Below the pieces are notes generated by a model that searched no databases, was not told where the DNA came from, and saw only the letters and a program-made list of their open reading frames with translations. Positions 11,561-22,978 of a stretch of 64,000 bases of DNA are shown here, in pieces (the stretch's first letter is position 1; each line of letters opens with the position of its first letter). The position numbers and the translations under genes were made by a program. This DNA is from Begonia masoniana (Eukaryota; Streptophyta; Magnoliopsida; Cucurbitales; Begoniaceae): the NCBI GenBank assembly GCA_022432975.1, contig CM039502.1:27078996-27142995 (forward strand). The letters run 5' to 3'.

Positions 11561-13504
11561 TGTAACAACCGAAATAACGACCAGGTGATTTCCTTAACCG
11601 TTTTAACGGTCGTGTTTAGTTAATTTTTCCTGGCTTAGAATATTATGCCGAGCTTAATTAATTACATGTGGATTTAAACTAGGTTGGGTGGAAAAGTTGT
11701 AATAATTGAGGTTTGAGACCGGTATTAAAAGAAAATGGAAAGGGTTCAAACTTCATTTAAACCACTGTAGCCGACATCTTCTACTCTCGGCGATTTCATT
11801 TCTCCCGAGCTCTCGCTCTCTGTTACCAGTAATCCTTCTCTTCGACGCCCGGCTTCAGGCCTGCATTCCCTACGAATCCACGCCCAAGGTATGAAGTAGG
11901 CAAGGTAATTATCTGTTAGTTATTAAACTCTGTTTTCAGCCCAGTATTGGAGTTTCGGATTCTTTAATGGCCGAATAATAATAAGGATATTTTAGAATCT
12001 GAGAGTGGTAATGTCATTCTGAATCGATTCTGGACATTTAAAATAACCAACCGTGAGTAATCGATAGTCGGGTCTGCCTATTTCGGTTTTTGGATTCAGA
12101 CTGCACAGAGTATTAGACTAAGGATTCAGGAATGACTTTAGCTATTAAATCTTAGGTTGACTTGAGATTTAGAACTACTAGGATTTTGTTTTAACTACTG
12201 CAATGTGAATGTTTTAGGTGAGAAAGTCTGAAGAAAAGGAGCTCAAGTTGCTAAGGAAAAACAGGTAAGTGAATGTACAAGTTTCTTGGTCATTAGGACC
12301 CTACATCAAAGGATGCTAGGTAGAAGCTCATATGATGATTTGTAGTTCCCTTATGTTACTGTCTAACATTATGTTGATGATTAGCTCAATGGTAAGGTCT
12401 CATGTTGGATAGTACTCTATTCTGTAGCTTGATGATTTAAGAATTTCCATGTACATGCATCATGACTATTTTATGCATATGAAAATGTTTTAAGAGCATG
12501 GTTTTCTCATGAACAAAGTAAGAAGATAAAACTTATGCAACGTGGACTAAGTGAGGGTTGGGGGCGGTTCGGCGTATGTCACAGTCCAAAAGAGGGACAT
12601 ATGAATACGACCCGCAGTAGGGACCAAGATCAAACTCACTGTCGAACCCCTTTTATCGGCACAAATCCTCTCTTAATCCACACAACTTAAATCAAGAATA
12701 TGAACAATGATTATGAATGATGAATATGATCCATGACTATGAATGATGATTACGAGCAAAGATATGAACAACAAAAGACTCATGAACATGTGTTTTCCGA
12801 AATATGCATTTATGCATCCGTGTTAGTATTGCATTCCTTACTAAGCATTAGGCTTATAGTTAAACCTTATGATGTAGTCTGTTTCCTCACCGGATGATGT
12901 AGTATGTTTCCTCACCGGATGATGTAGTATGTTTAGTCACCGGATGATGGGAATGTAGTTGTCGTTTAGTCACCGGATGATGAAAACGTAGTTTTGTCAT
13001 CTAGTGACCTGCAGATCAAGTGTATTTAGGTTACCGGATGATTTAAATGTCATTTTGTCGTCTAGTGACCGGTAGATGTAGAGTATTTCACTTACCGGAT
13101 GTTTGAGAAATTTCTTATCGCCTAGTGCCCGAGGAATGTTTTTAATTAGTCACGCGAGGCGCACATGACCACCGGTCGATGTAGTGTAATTAAGAACATC
13201 TAGTGGAGAATGTTCGGGACCGGGCGATGTCTTTAATTAGACACGTGTAATGCCCATGCCCGCCGGTGGATGTTTTCTACTGGGCGTCTATAACTGAGTC
13301 ACGTAGGGTGCACGTGACAAATCAGATGATATTACTTCGTCACCCGATGCATGCAAACCCATGCAAACCCCAACTGAATAACGTCGAGTAGTCTAGGGCA
13401 TTTCTTCCCTGCCCGATTAAGTCACTGATCAAATGACCAATTTTAACCGCTCGACTCTGTGTAAGATTATGACTAAGTGACGGCTCCCTGTCTGGGTCGT
13501 CACA
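11561..13504 (+). repeat. E1 3' LTR, 1944 bp
   Basis: From tgtaacaaccg to gggtcgtcaca. A TATA-like TATTAAAAG lies near 11725, aligned with the TATATAAAG of the B-family LTR. A splice-bounded segment is at 12218-12264, and an acceptor-like site behind CTAAGCATTAGGCTTA at 12876-12877. A short run of the 25-bp unit and three diverged ~60-bp CCGGATGATG repeats lie at 12880-13110. A single copy of the sequence that became the 26-bp array (atgaatatgatccatgac) lies near 12720. This is the best view of the LTR before the arrays expanded. Confidence 0.93.
12218..12264 (+). other. Splice-bounded 47-bp segment in E1 3' LTR
   Basis: Preceded by ttaactactg...gttttag and followed by cag|gtaagtg at 12265. 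Upstream TTAAC could serve as a branch point. Matches the B-family segment at 20278-20323 and parallels the segments in the SL, A and D families. Confidence 0.5.
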
Positions 13505-14256
13505 GGTGATACCTTGAGGAAAACTTCATCGCCTACATCAAACTCTAATTCTCTGTGTCTTCTATCGACATAGCTTTTCTGTTGACTTTGAGCTGTTACG
13601 ATCCTCTGGTGGATGAGGGTAACCTTATCAACAGTTTGTTGCACAATATCAGGACCAAGCAACTGTGCTTCACCAACTTCATCCTAGTACAAAGGAGATC
13701 TGCATTTACGTCCATACAATGCCTCATAAGGTGCCATACCTATAGTTGCCTGAAAACTATTATTATAGGAAAACTCCACCAATGATAAGTATTTACTCCA
13801 TGATCCTTGAAACTCTAAAATGCACGCACGAAGCATATCTTCCAATGTCTGAATAGTTCTTTTAGATTGTCCATCTGTCTGAGGGTGAAAGGCTATACTA
13901 AAGTTGAGCTGCGTACCCATAGCCTTGTGCAGACTCTTCCAAAACTTGGACGTAAATCTAGAATCTCAGTCTGAAATTATGGTATTTGGAACTCCATGTA
14001 ATCTAACAACTTCTTGCACATACAGCTCAGCAAGCTGATCCATCGAGTATGTCATCCTTATTGGCAGAAAGTGGGCGGATTTGGTTAATCGGTCTACTAT
14101 TACCCAGATTGCATCATATCCCTTTGCTGTTTTAGGTAATCCCACAACGAAGTCCATCGTTATTTGTTCCCATTTTCATTCGGGAACTGGTAAGGGTTGT
14201 AATGTTCCTGCAGGCCTCTGATGCTCAACTTTAATCTGCTGACAACACAAACATGA
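13505..14256 (-). pseudogene. pol: E2 integrase, broken and cut by E1
   Basis: Continues from the IN zinc region. It reads PEWK*EQ (TGA where E4 has TGG) and [10 protein letters not shown] (14157-14130 region), then [12 protein letters not shown], a stop after TIISD, and [24 protein letters not shown] (13920 onward), where the catalytic Glu of LEDML is kept. It ends with the segment whose last residues are [11 protein letters not shown], at the E1 junction. Several stops (CGA to TGA, TGG to TGA) separate the open pieces. The GPY and chromodomain parts are not in the window. Confidence 0.9.
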
Positions 14257-16071
14257 TCATACATACTCTGCCACACACCTTTTCATACTTGGCCACCAAT
14301 AATGTTGTTTAAGATCCTTGTACATCTTTGTACTTCCAGGGTGAACAGAGAATCTGGAAGAATGTGCTTCGAAAAGAATTTCATCTCGAAGTTCTTTAAT
14401 GGTAGGAACAAACCATCTATTTCTAAACTTAAGGATTCCTTCAGCCAAATAGTTAAAATCTGATTTGTCTATAGAATCCATGCTTAACTTGTACTTGTTG
14501 CACTTTACATCATTTATCTGGGCTTCCTTTATTCTTTCAAGAATGGTTAGTCTTAAGGATATTGCAGTAAGCATGACTGACACACTATGCACTGCTTCTA
14601 GATTAAACCTTTGGAATTCAGACTCTAAGGCTAATGGTACGTCAAGAATCAGGGCTGAGGCTGAAGTTGTTACTCTACTCAAGGCATCTGCCACAACATT
14701 TGCTTTGCCAGGATGATATTTAATCTCAAAATCATAATCCTTTACAAATTCCAACCATCGACGTTGCCTCATGTTTAATTCTTTCTGTGTGAAGATATAT
14801 TTTAGACTTTTATGGTCCGAGAATATTTCACAAGTTTGTCCATACAAGTAATGCCTCCAAATCTTAAGTGCAAATACCACTGCAGCTAATTCTAGGTCAT
14901 GTGTAGGGTAATTCTTCTCATGTGTTTTCAACTGTCTAGAGGCATAAGCTATTACCTTTCCCTCTTGCATCAAGACACAGCCAAATCCAATTTTCGATGC
15001 ATCACAGTAAATGCTAAATTTACCATCATCAACAGGAAGGGTCAAAATTGGAGCATTGGTCAGTTTCTGTTTCAAGGTCTGAAAACTATGCTCAAAATCC
15101 TCAGTCCACACATACTTCATATTTTTCCTTGTTAACCGAGTGAGGGGTGTTTCAATCTTTGAGAATCCTTCAATAAACTTCGTGTAATATCCTGCAAGTC
15201 CAAGGAAACTCCGAATATCTGCAACATTCTTCGGTTGGGGCAACTCCTTGACTGCTTAAACCTTAGCTGGGTCGACAGATATTCCATCACCAAAGATCAC
15301 ATGACCAAGGAAGTGAACTCTGTCCAGCCAAAACTCACATTTGGAAAACTTGGCATAGAGTTGGTGCTGCCTTAGTACCCCTAACACTAAGTTCAAAAGT
15401 TCTGCATGTTCTTTACTAGAACGTGAATAGATTAAAAAGTCATCTATAAACACAATAACAAACTTGTCTAAATACTCGTGAAACACCCTATGCATAAGAT
15501 CCATAAAGGCTGCTGGTGCGTTTGTCAACCCAAAGGACATAACCAAAAACTCATAATGTCCATATCTTGTACGAAAAGAAGTTTTAGGAATATCTTCTGA
15601 TTTGACTTTCAGTTGGTAGTAACCTGACCTCAAATCAATCTTAGAGAAAACTCGTGCACCAAGGAGTTGGTCAAATAGGTCATCAATCCTCGGTAATGGA
15701 TACTTGTTCTTGACAGTTAACTTATTCAATTCCCTATAATCAATGCACATACGCATCGATCCATCTTTCTTTTTGACAAAAAAAATAGGTGCACCCTACG
15801 GTGAAAAGCTAGGGCGTATGAACCCTTTCTCTAACAGATCCTCCAACTGCTTCTTTAATTCTTTAAGTTCTGTTGGTGCTAATCTATATGGATTTTTAGA
15901 CACAGGCTCAGCGTCGGGGTAAACATCTACGACGAATTCAATTTCCCTATCTAGTGGCAAACCAAGAAGGTCATATAAGAATACTTAAGGAAAGTCTTGG
16001 ACAACTAAGACATTTTGTGGATTTGCCTCCCCTACAAGTTGTGTGTCTAAAACGCTAGCTAAGAAGCACAA
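14257..16071 (-). pseudogene. pol: E2 reverse transcriptase and RNase H, broken
   Basis: After a stop-rich linker (16071-15757) the frame 15756-15256 gives [35 protein letters not shown], and the catalytic stretch as [11 protein letters not shown] with both Asp kept. A CAA/CAG to TAA stop at about 15255 splits it. Frame 15243-14257 then gives the RT thumb ([17 protein letters not shown]), RNase H ([35 protein letters not shown]), the tether, and the start of the IN zinc domain ([17 protein letters not shown]), ending at a TGA before the Cys pair. Same layout as E4. Confidence 0.92.
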
Positions 16072-17594
16072 TTACTCTCCACATGGGGAAGGTCTAGTGT
16101 TAATAGAAGTCATCACAGACATTTTCTTATTCTTTTTCGAAGCTTGAAAGGTATGTTTCAAACTACCAGGGGGTTGGAAGATAATTATTCCAGTGCTACA
16201 ATCAATTGTAGCGTGGTGCTTAAACAACCAGTCCATCCCTAGGATTACATCTAATCCTATTATATCCATAATAATGAGATCAGCAGGTAAATTCTTGTTT
16301 CCCACTATTACCACACTATTAAGCATCACTCGGCTAGAGTGCATGCATTCACCAGAGGGTAACGTGACATTAAACATATGTCCAGATGGCGTAGGTTGTG
16401 CATCTAGCTTAACAGCAAATGCAGATGCTATAAATGAATGTTTTGCACCAGAATCTATTAAAGTAAAAGCAAGTATAGAGTTGATCAATATAGTACCTGA
16501 TATAACAGCGGGCTGTTCCTCACCCGACTCCATCATGGAGAATATCTGCGGTTTAACCATAGCAGGGATATTCTTAGGAGCTGGGCAGTCTCTGCTAATA
16601 TGGCCGACCTTGTTACAATGGTAGCATCTGGTGATTCTAGGCTTCGGGCATTCTTTGATCGTGTGTCCAACCTCCTCACAGTTGAAACACTTCCCAAAGC
16701 CCAATCTGCACTCGCCCGGGTGGTACTTCAAACACTTAGGACACTGGGGAAATTTCCTGACATTCTGTATCTTCCCTCCTGTTCTTTGGCTACTCTGGCC
16801 TTTACTAGGCCTCTTCATTCCTCTTGTTGGTGTGGCTGGACCAACTTTAGTGGGACCTCTTTTGGTCCAGCAAACTTTCTTTCAGCTTCTTCCACTTCCA
16901 AAGTAGTAGACACAACTTCACTGAATGTCGAGCCTTTAATACCACAAAATTTAACTCCTCGGTAAATCTCCGGCTTCAGTCCATGCACAAATTTGAACAC
17001 CTTATCCTCGTCCCTGTGAGCAAAATGTCCAGCAAACCTGGACAGGGACTCGAATTGCCTATTGTACTCGGCCACAGACCCTGTCTGCTTCAAGTTCAGA
17101 AATTCCAACTTCTTTGCAGTTTGGACAGTGCTGCTAAAATACTTCTCATAGAAAATGTCTCTGAATTGTGACCAAGTCATCGCGAAAACTTCAGTGGTGG
17201 TCTCTATTGTTTCGCAACAAAGTTGATCATCACCAGCCAAATGAAATGTTGCCAACGTGACCTTGTCTCCCTCTCCAATGTTGGTACACCTAAACACACT
17301 CTCAATCTTTCTAAGCCACCATTCAGCAATAACCGGATCAGACGACTGTCTATCAAACGTGGGTGGTCGTAGCCTCCTGAATCTATCTCCAGAATGTTCA
17401 TTGCTAGAACTCGAGTTGGCACTTCCTTGTACCTCTCGGATCAATAGCACACCTAATTGATCGGACTGCTGATGCACTAAGTCTGTTTGCTGACGCACCA
17501 GATCTGTCAGCTGCGTAATCATGCTAGGATCTTCCTCAGCTCTTAAGTTGGGTATCTCTCTTGGTACTCTTGGTCTTCCTGGTCGTCTAGCCAT
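16072..17594 (-). pseudogene. gag: E2 gag-protease with one frameshift
   Basis: Starts at the ATG at 17594 (MARRPGRPRVPRE), 11 bases after the AG of the intron-like interval. The gag core (RLRPPTFDRQ, FYEKYFSSTVQ, GSVAEYNRQFESLSRF) runs to 16815. A one-base loss relative to E4 there shifts the frame, and it goes on in 16818-16072. This carries two CCHC knuckles (CFNCEEVGHTIKEC and CYHCNKVGHISRDC) and the protease with IDSGAKHSFI (E4 has IDSGATHSFI) and ILGMDWLFKHHATIDC. It stops at 16072 after PSPCGE. Apart from the shift this is the best preserved gag in the window. Confidence 0.93.
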
Positions 17595-17605
17595 TTTCTA
17601 TACTC

Positions 17606-17665
17606 CTGTTCAAGGTTAAATACTCTCATAAACATCTAATAACTAAAGTTAACATAAACACTTAC
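17606..17665 (-). other. Intron-like interval upstream of E2 gag
   Basis: On the minus strand it begins gtaagtgtttatgttaac after caact and ends ttgaacag, 60 bp, AT-rich. It corresponds in position to the intervals in E1, E3 and E4. Confidence 0.5.
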
Positions 17666-17733
17666 AGTTGTTGGAGTGCTCCCATTCGACGATCGGCACT
17701 GATGAGTAATCTTTTGAATGGTTTAACTGAATG

Positions 17734-17745
17734 TCTCTGATACCA
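17734..17745 (-). other. E2 primer binding site
   Basis: Minus-strand TGGTATCAGAGA, three bases from the 5' LTR end. It matches initiator tRNA-Met over 11 of 12 bases; the plus-strand elements end in C. Confidence 0.88.
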
Positions 17746-18095
17746 TACTGTAACGCCCCGAGTCCTCTGAACCCAGTTCGTTACACATAATCCAAACATA
17801 ACTGAGAAACTTTGGACCAAATTTAAAACTTCGCTCGGAAGTCAAAAATTTGACATTTTTCTAAAGTCTCAAAACATTTAAAATCTTGCAGCAGAAATTC
17901 TTTTGAGCAAAACAGAATTAAGCAGAGCTACGAAACAATGTTTGAATAATCGGTTAAAATATTAAGAAACAATTCGGCCAGAAGAGATTAAGACTTAAGC
18001 GTGAAAACTTGAAAATCGTAAGAGTCAAACACATCTGCCGATAAGCAAAGTCAACGAAAAGGGGGTGGAACCAGAAACTTAAGGCTTCCACCGAT

Positions 18096-18324
18096 CACAA
18101 AACGACAAAACTTAATATACACTTCTATCGATGACGTAAGCCGGATGATTCACTCATCTAACTCACACTGCTCACAAAACGACAAACTTATTATACACTT
18201 TTACCCATGACATAAGCCGGATGATTCACTCATCTAACTCACACCGATCACAAAACGACAAACTTATTATACACTTCTACCGATGACGTAAGCCAGATGA
18301 TTCACTCCTCTAACTCACACCAAT
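18096..18324 (-). repeat. Three 76-bp tandem repeats in E2 LTR
   Basis: Units begin cacaaaacgac on the plus strand and carry (t)accgatgacgtaagccgg or a close variant. The elements CCGATCAC, ACGACAAA and CCGATG/CCGGATGATT in the same order mark them as relatives of the 59-bp B-family array unit, read on the other strand. Confidence 0.8.
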
Positions 18325-18462
18325 CACAAAACGACAAAAGCCTTCACTCACAAAATAAAAACACATCGCCCGATCACTAAACGACAAATTTACTGCCTAC
18401 ATCTTCCGATGGCTTTTACTGAAGACATCATCCGATGGCCTCTACTGAAGACATTCTTCCGA

Positions 18463-18470
18463 TGACGTCA
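18463..18470. promoter_or_regulatory. TGACGTCA palindrome in E2 LTR
   Basis: Perfect bZIP (TGA/CRE-type) core inside accgatgacgtcagtcgg-like context. TGACGTAA variants occur at 18132 and 18284. E4 LTRs carry perfect copies at 55164, 55239, 62044 and 62119. Binding is inferred only. Confidence 0.45.
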
Positions 18471-19032
18471 GTCGGATGATTTAATCCTCCAATCATCAGT
18501 CGGCGGACAAAACACTCAACTTCTACCGATAGACCAAAAGAGACTCTAATAAGGAGCAAACCCGACTCCTAAACGATTTTTGTACATTTTGCTGAAATCA
18601 TTCTGATCAACACAAATCCACAATTCTTAAAAATTTAGAATAGCAAGCTATAATCGAAATCAAATCATATTTCTAAATCCAGAAAAGAAGTTCACAGAAG
18701 CGTTAAAAGCAGTATCAAACTTCTACTATCAATTAAAATTCTCAGAACATTTCATCAGAATACCTAGCCATTGAAAACTCTCATTCAGACAAAAGTTAAA
18801 CCGCCTCATCAGAGCACCTAACCGTAGCATAGAAGTGCTCCTCCAACTTCACCTATTCCTCAGTAAACTCAGGGAATTCACCTGTTGAATGCTCAGCACC
18901 TACATCACAAAACTCATCTATTAGCCTAATGCTAAGTAAGTAAAGTAGTAATGAATGAAATGCTGAACATAAATTCCTAAACATGCAAATTTCTACTTTC
19001 TCATCTCAGTTGCATATGCATTCGTTTCTGAT

Positions 19033-19228
19033 CTGATCCCCCTGTGAAATTGGGAGTTGGATCACTTCTCCCAAAGTCATACGTCCTCTCTCTCGATTAG
19101 GGGGCGGACTAGTTCCCTTAACAAACTGTTCAGATCCCCCTGTGAAATTGGAGTTTGGATCATTTCCCCCAAAGTCATACATCCTATCTCTTGATTAAGG
19201 GGCGGATTAGTTCCCTTAACAACTGTTA
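19033..19228 (-). repeat. Two-copy ~98-bp cassette in E2 LTR
   Basis: Two copies, each with gatccccctgtgaaattgg, a tcccccaaagtcatac-like stretch and ggggcgga. The E4 LTR has the same cassette at 56144-56335. It sits between the donor-like site (19377) and the acceptor-like site (18900) of this LTR. Confidence 0.75.
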
Positions 19229-19377
19229 CAGTCTGTTCATTCCTTACCATGCCATTTCATGTAAATTCATTTTCGTATACTTTCAAAATATGATGCATGG
19301 CATACAAACACAATCAAGCATACACAGTCCTACTGTTTTGTGATGTAGGCCCGAAGGCACAAGCATACTTCACTTAC

Positions 19378-19429
19378 CTGGCTCTTCTGGAAATGCTCGG
19401 TTTCAAACTACTTCAGAAGTTTTGTTCAC
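19378..19429 (-). other. Splice-bounded 52-bp segment in E2 LTR
   Basis: On the minus strand: gacttag | segment | gtaagtg (donor at 19377). CTTCGGGCCTACATC lies about 25 bases further on. The next acceptor-like site, gatgtag|gtgctgag, is at 18900-18901, behind GCATTAGGCTAATAG. Confidence 0.5.
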
Positions 19430-19908
19430 CTAAGTCATAAACAGAATATTAATCAGATTCCTATTAAGCCTTATTCTAATCTATCCATAAATCTAGGAAA
19501 ACTAGTTTGGAAGTTTAGTTCATAGCACATTCTCGATTTACCACAAAACCCGGACTAGCTTACACATACAGCTTCACAAAACTCACATTTATACTCTCTC
19601 CAATCATCAATAGCCACCAGTACAGCAAGAAATCGAAATAGGGCTCACCTAGTTCGAAGAAGATTCGAGTAGAAGAATCACCTAGAGAGCTCTGCTGCTT
19701 GAGCTGAAGACCGAAAGAGAGAAAATAGGGAATAGTGGTGGCTACAGTGTAACACCCGACAACTTCAGCCAGTTGACTTCCTAGCTGTATTAACGGTCAT
19801 AAATATTCAATCTTCACGGTTTAGAGTTTTATACCAAGAATAATTAATTTTATGTGGATTTAAACTAGGTTGAGTGGAAAAGTTGTAATAATGGAGGGTG
19901 ATGACCAA

Positions 19909-19916
19909 TATATAAA
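19909..19916 (+). promoter_or_regulatory. TATA box of B-family LTR
   Basis: TATATAAA in ccaatatataaagaaaaagg, 160 bp into the LTR. The same box is kept in the E3 3' LTR (43392-43399). In the E3 5' LTR the tandem array begins at this point and the box is lost. Confidence 0.6.
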
Positions 19917-20277
19917 GAAAAAGGAAAAGTTTTGAACCTCACTAGAACCACTGTAGCCGACACCTTCCTTTTCGGCGATTTCTTCTCTCCCAAGCTCTTG
20001 CTCTCTGCTTTCAGCATACTCTCTTCGACGATCGGTTTCTCTGCCACGACTCGACTACTCTGTGCCTGAGGTATGCAATAGACAACGTAGCTATCTGTTA
20101 GTTTGTTAGCCCTGTTTTCTACTCGGCATTGGAGTTTTGGATCTTCCAATGGCCGACTAATAATAAGGACATTTGAAATCTGAGAGTGGGAATGACTTTA
20201 GCTATTAAATCTTAGGATAACTTGAGATTTGAACTATTAGGATTTTTGTTTTAACTACTGCAATGTAAATGTTTTAG

Positions 20278-20323
20278 GTGAAGAAGTTTAAAGAGAAAGG
20301 AGCTCAAGTGCTAAGAAGACCAG
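20278..20323 (+). other. Splice-bounded 46-bp segment in B solo LTR
   Basis: Preceded by aatgttttag, followed by cag|gtaagtg at 20324. A weaker upstream donor (GAG|GTATGC) is at 20071. No second acceptor with the GCTAAGCATTAGG motif was found before the array. The segment is missing from both E3 LTRs. Confidence 0.5.
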
Positions 20324-20820
20324 GTAAGTGAATGTATTAAGATTTCCGGCTAATAGAGCCCTACATCGTGGGAGTACTAGGTTGTCTTAGATGTCTAATG
20401 TTTACCTTATGGTAATGAGCTTGTCTGCACTTGAAGGATTGATGAATGTTGTGAGTTATACTATTTGATGACCTGCTAGTGGATGTGAAGTTGTCTACTC
20501 TGGTATGATCCTTGTCATAGTCTGATGGGTTAAAAGTTCTCATGTTCATGCATCATGAATGTTTCTCAAGCATAAGAAAATATTTTAATGCATGTTTTCC
20601 ATGAGACATATATTATGTTATATGTATATATATAAGATTTATGCAACGTGGACTAAGTGAGGGTTGGAGGCGGTTCGGCGTATGTCCACAGTCCAAAGAG
20701 GGACATATGAATACGACCCCAGTAGGGAACAAGATCAAACTCACTGTCGAACCCCCTTTACCCGGCACCAATCCTCTCTTAATCCACACAACCTAAATGA
20801 AGAATATGATCAAAGACGAT

Positions 20821-22978
20821 TGAATGATTAATATGATAATGACTATGCACGATGAATATGATCCATGACTATGAATGATGAATATGATCCTGACTATGAA
20901 TGATGAATATGATCCATGATTATGAATGATGAATATGATCCATGACTATGAATGATGAATATGATCCATGACTATGAATGATGAATATGATCCATGACTA
21001 TGAATGATGAATATGATCCATGACTATGAATGATGAATATGATCCATGACTATGAATGATGAATATGATCCATGACTATGAATGATGAATATGATCCATG
21101 ACTATGAATGATGAATATGATCCATGACTATGAATGATGAATATGATCCATGACTATGAATGATGAATATGATCCATGACTATGAATGATGAATATGATC
21201 CATGACTATGAATGATGAATATGATCCATGACTATGAATGATGAATATGATCCATGACTATGAATGATGAATATGATCCATGACTATGAATGATGAATAT
21301 GATCCATGACTATGAATGATGAATATGATCCATGACTATGAATGATGAATATGATCCATGACTATGAATGATGAATATGATCCATGACTATGAATGATGA
21401 ATATGATCCATGACTATGAATGATGAATATGATCCATGACTATGAATGATGAATATGATCCATGACTATGAATGATGAATATGATCCATGACTATGAATG
21501 ATGAATATGATCCATGACTATGAATGATGAATATGATCCATGACTATGAATGATGAATATGATCCATGACTATGAATGATGAATATGATCCATGACTATG
21601 AATGATGAATATGATCCATGACTATGAATGATGAATATGATCCATGACTATGAATGATGAATATGATCCATGACTATGAATGATGAATATGATCCATGAC
21701 TATGAATGATGAATATGATCCATGACTATGAATGATGAATATGATCCATGACTATGAATGATGAATATGATCCATGACTATGAATGATGAATATGATCCA
21801 TGACTATGAATGATGAATATGATCCATGACTATGAATGATGAATATGATCCATGACTATGAATGATGAATATGATCCATGACTATGAATGATGAATATGA
21901 TCCATGACTATGAATGATGAATATGATCCATGACTATGAATGATGAATATGATCCATGACTATGAATGATGAATATGATCCATGACTATGAATGATGAAT
22001 ATGATCCATGACTATGAATGATGAATATGATCCATGACTATGAATGATGAATATGATCCATGACTATGAATGATGAATATGATCCATGACTATGAATGAT
22101 GAATATGATCCATGACTATGAATGATGAATATGATCCATGACTATGAATGATGAATATGATCCATGACTATGAATGATGAATATGATCCATGACTATGAA
22201 TGATGAATATGATCCATGACTATGAATGATGAATATGATCCATGACTATGAATGATGAATATGATCCATGACTATGAATGATGAATATGATCCATGACTA
22301 TGAATGATGAATATGATCCATGACTATGAATGATGAATATGATCCATGACTATGAATGATGAATATGATCCATGACTATGAATGATGAATATGATCCATG
22401 ACTATGAATGATGAATATGATCCATGACTATGAATGATGAATATGATCCATGACTATGAATGATGAATATGATCCATGACTATGAATGATGAATATGATC
22501 CATGACTATGAATGATGAATATGATCCATGACTATGAATGATGAATATGATCCATGACTATGAATGATGAATATGATCCATGACTATGAATGATGAATAT
22601 GATCCATGACTATGAATGATGAATATGATCCATGACTATGAATGATGAATATGATCCATGACTATGAATGATGAATATGATCCATGACTATGAATGATGA
22701 ATATGATCCATGACTATGAATGATGAATATGATCCATGACTATGAATGATGAATATGATCCATGACTATGAATGATGAATATGATCCATGACTATGAATG
22801 ATGAATATGATCCATGACTATGAATGATGAATATGATCCATGACTATGAATGATGAATATGATCCATGACTATGAATGATGAATATGATCCATGACTATG
22901 AATGATGAATATGATCCATGACTATGAATGATGAATATGATCCATGACTATGAATGATGAATATGATCCATGACTATG
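20821..22978 (+). repeat. 26-bp tandem array, ~83 copies
   Basis: Unit contains atgaatatgatccatgacta. The first few copies are diverged; the rest appear identical up to the junction with the 59-bp array. The E1 LTR has about one and a half copies at 12700-12750, the likely ancestor. Confidence 0.93.

Larger units (their letters stand above)
1..13504 (+). mobile_element. E1: Ty3/gypsy LTR retrotransposon, 5' end outside window, degenerate
   Basis: Plus-strand element with 5' LTR (partial), tRNA-Met primer site, gag-PR-RT-RH-IN remnants, purine tract and 3' LTR in the expected order. Window base 1 aligns with base 12442 of the 3' LTR, so about 880 bp of the 5' LTR lies to the left unless it is interrupted there. 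The 3' LTR ends at 13504, directly inside the integrase of minus-strand element E2, so E1 is younger than E2. The right target duplication should be ggtga (13505-13509); its partner is outside the window. E1 was later hit by a solo LTR (198-2688) and a 2.2-kb inverted-repeat element (7649-9871). Confidence 0.93.
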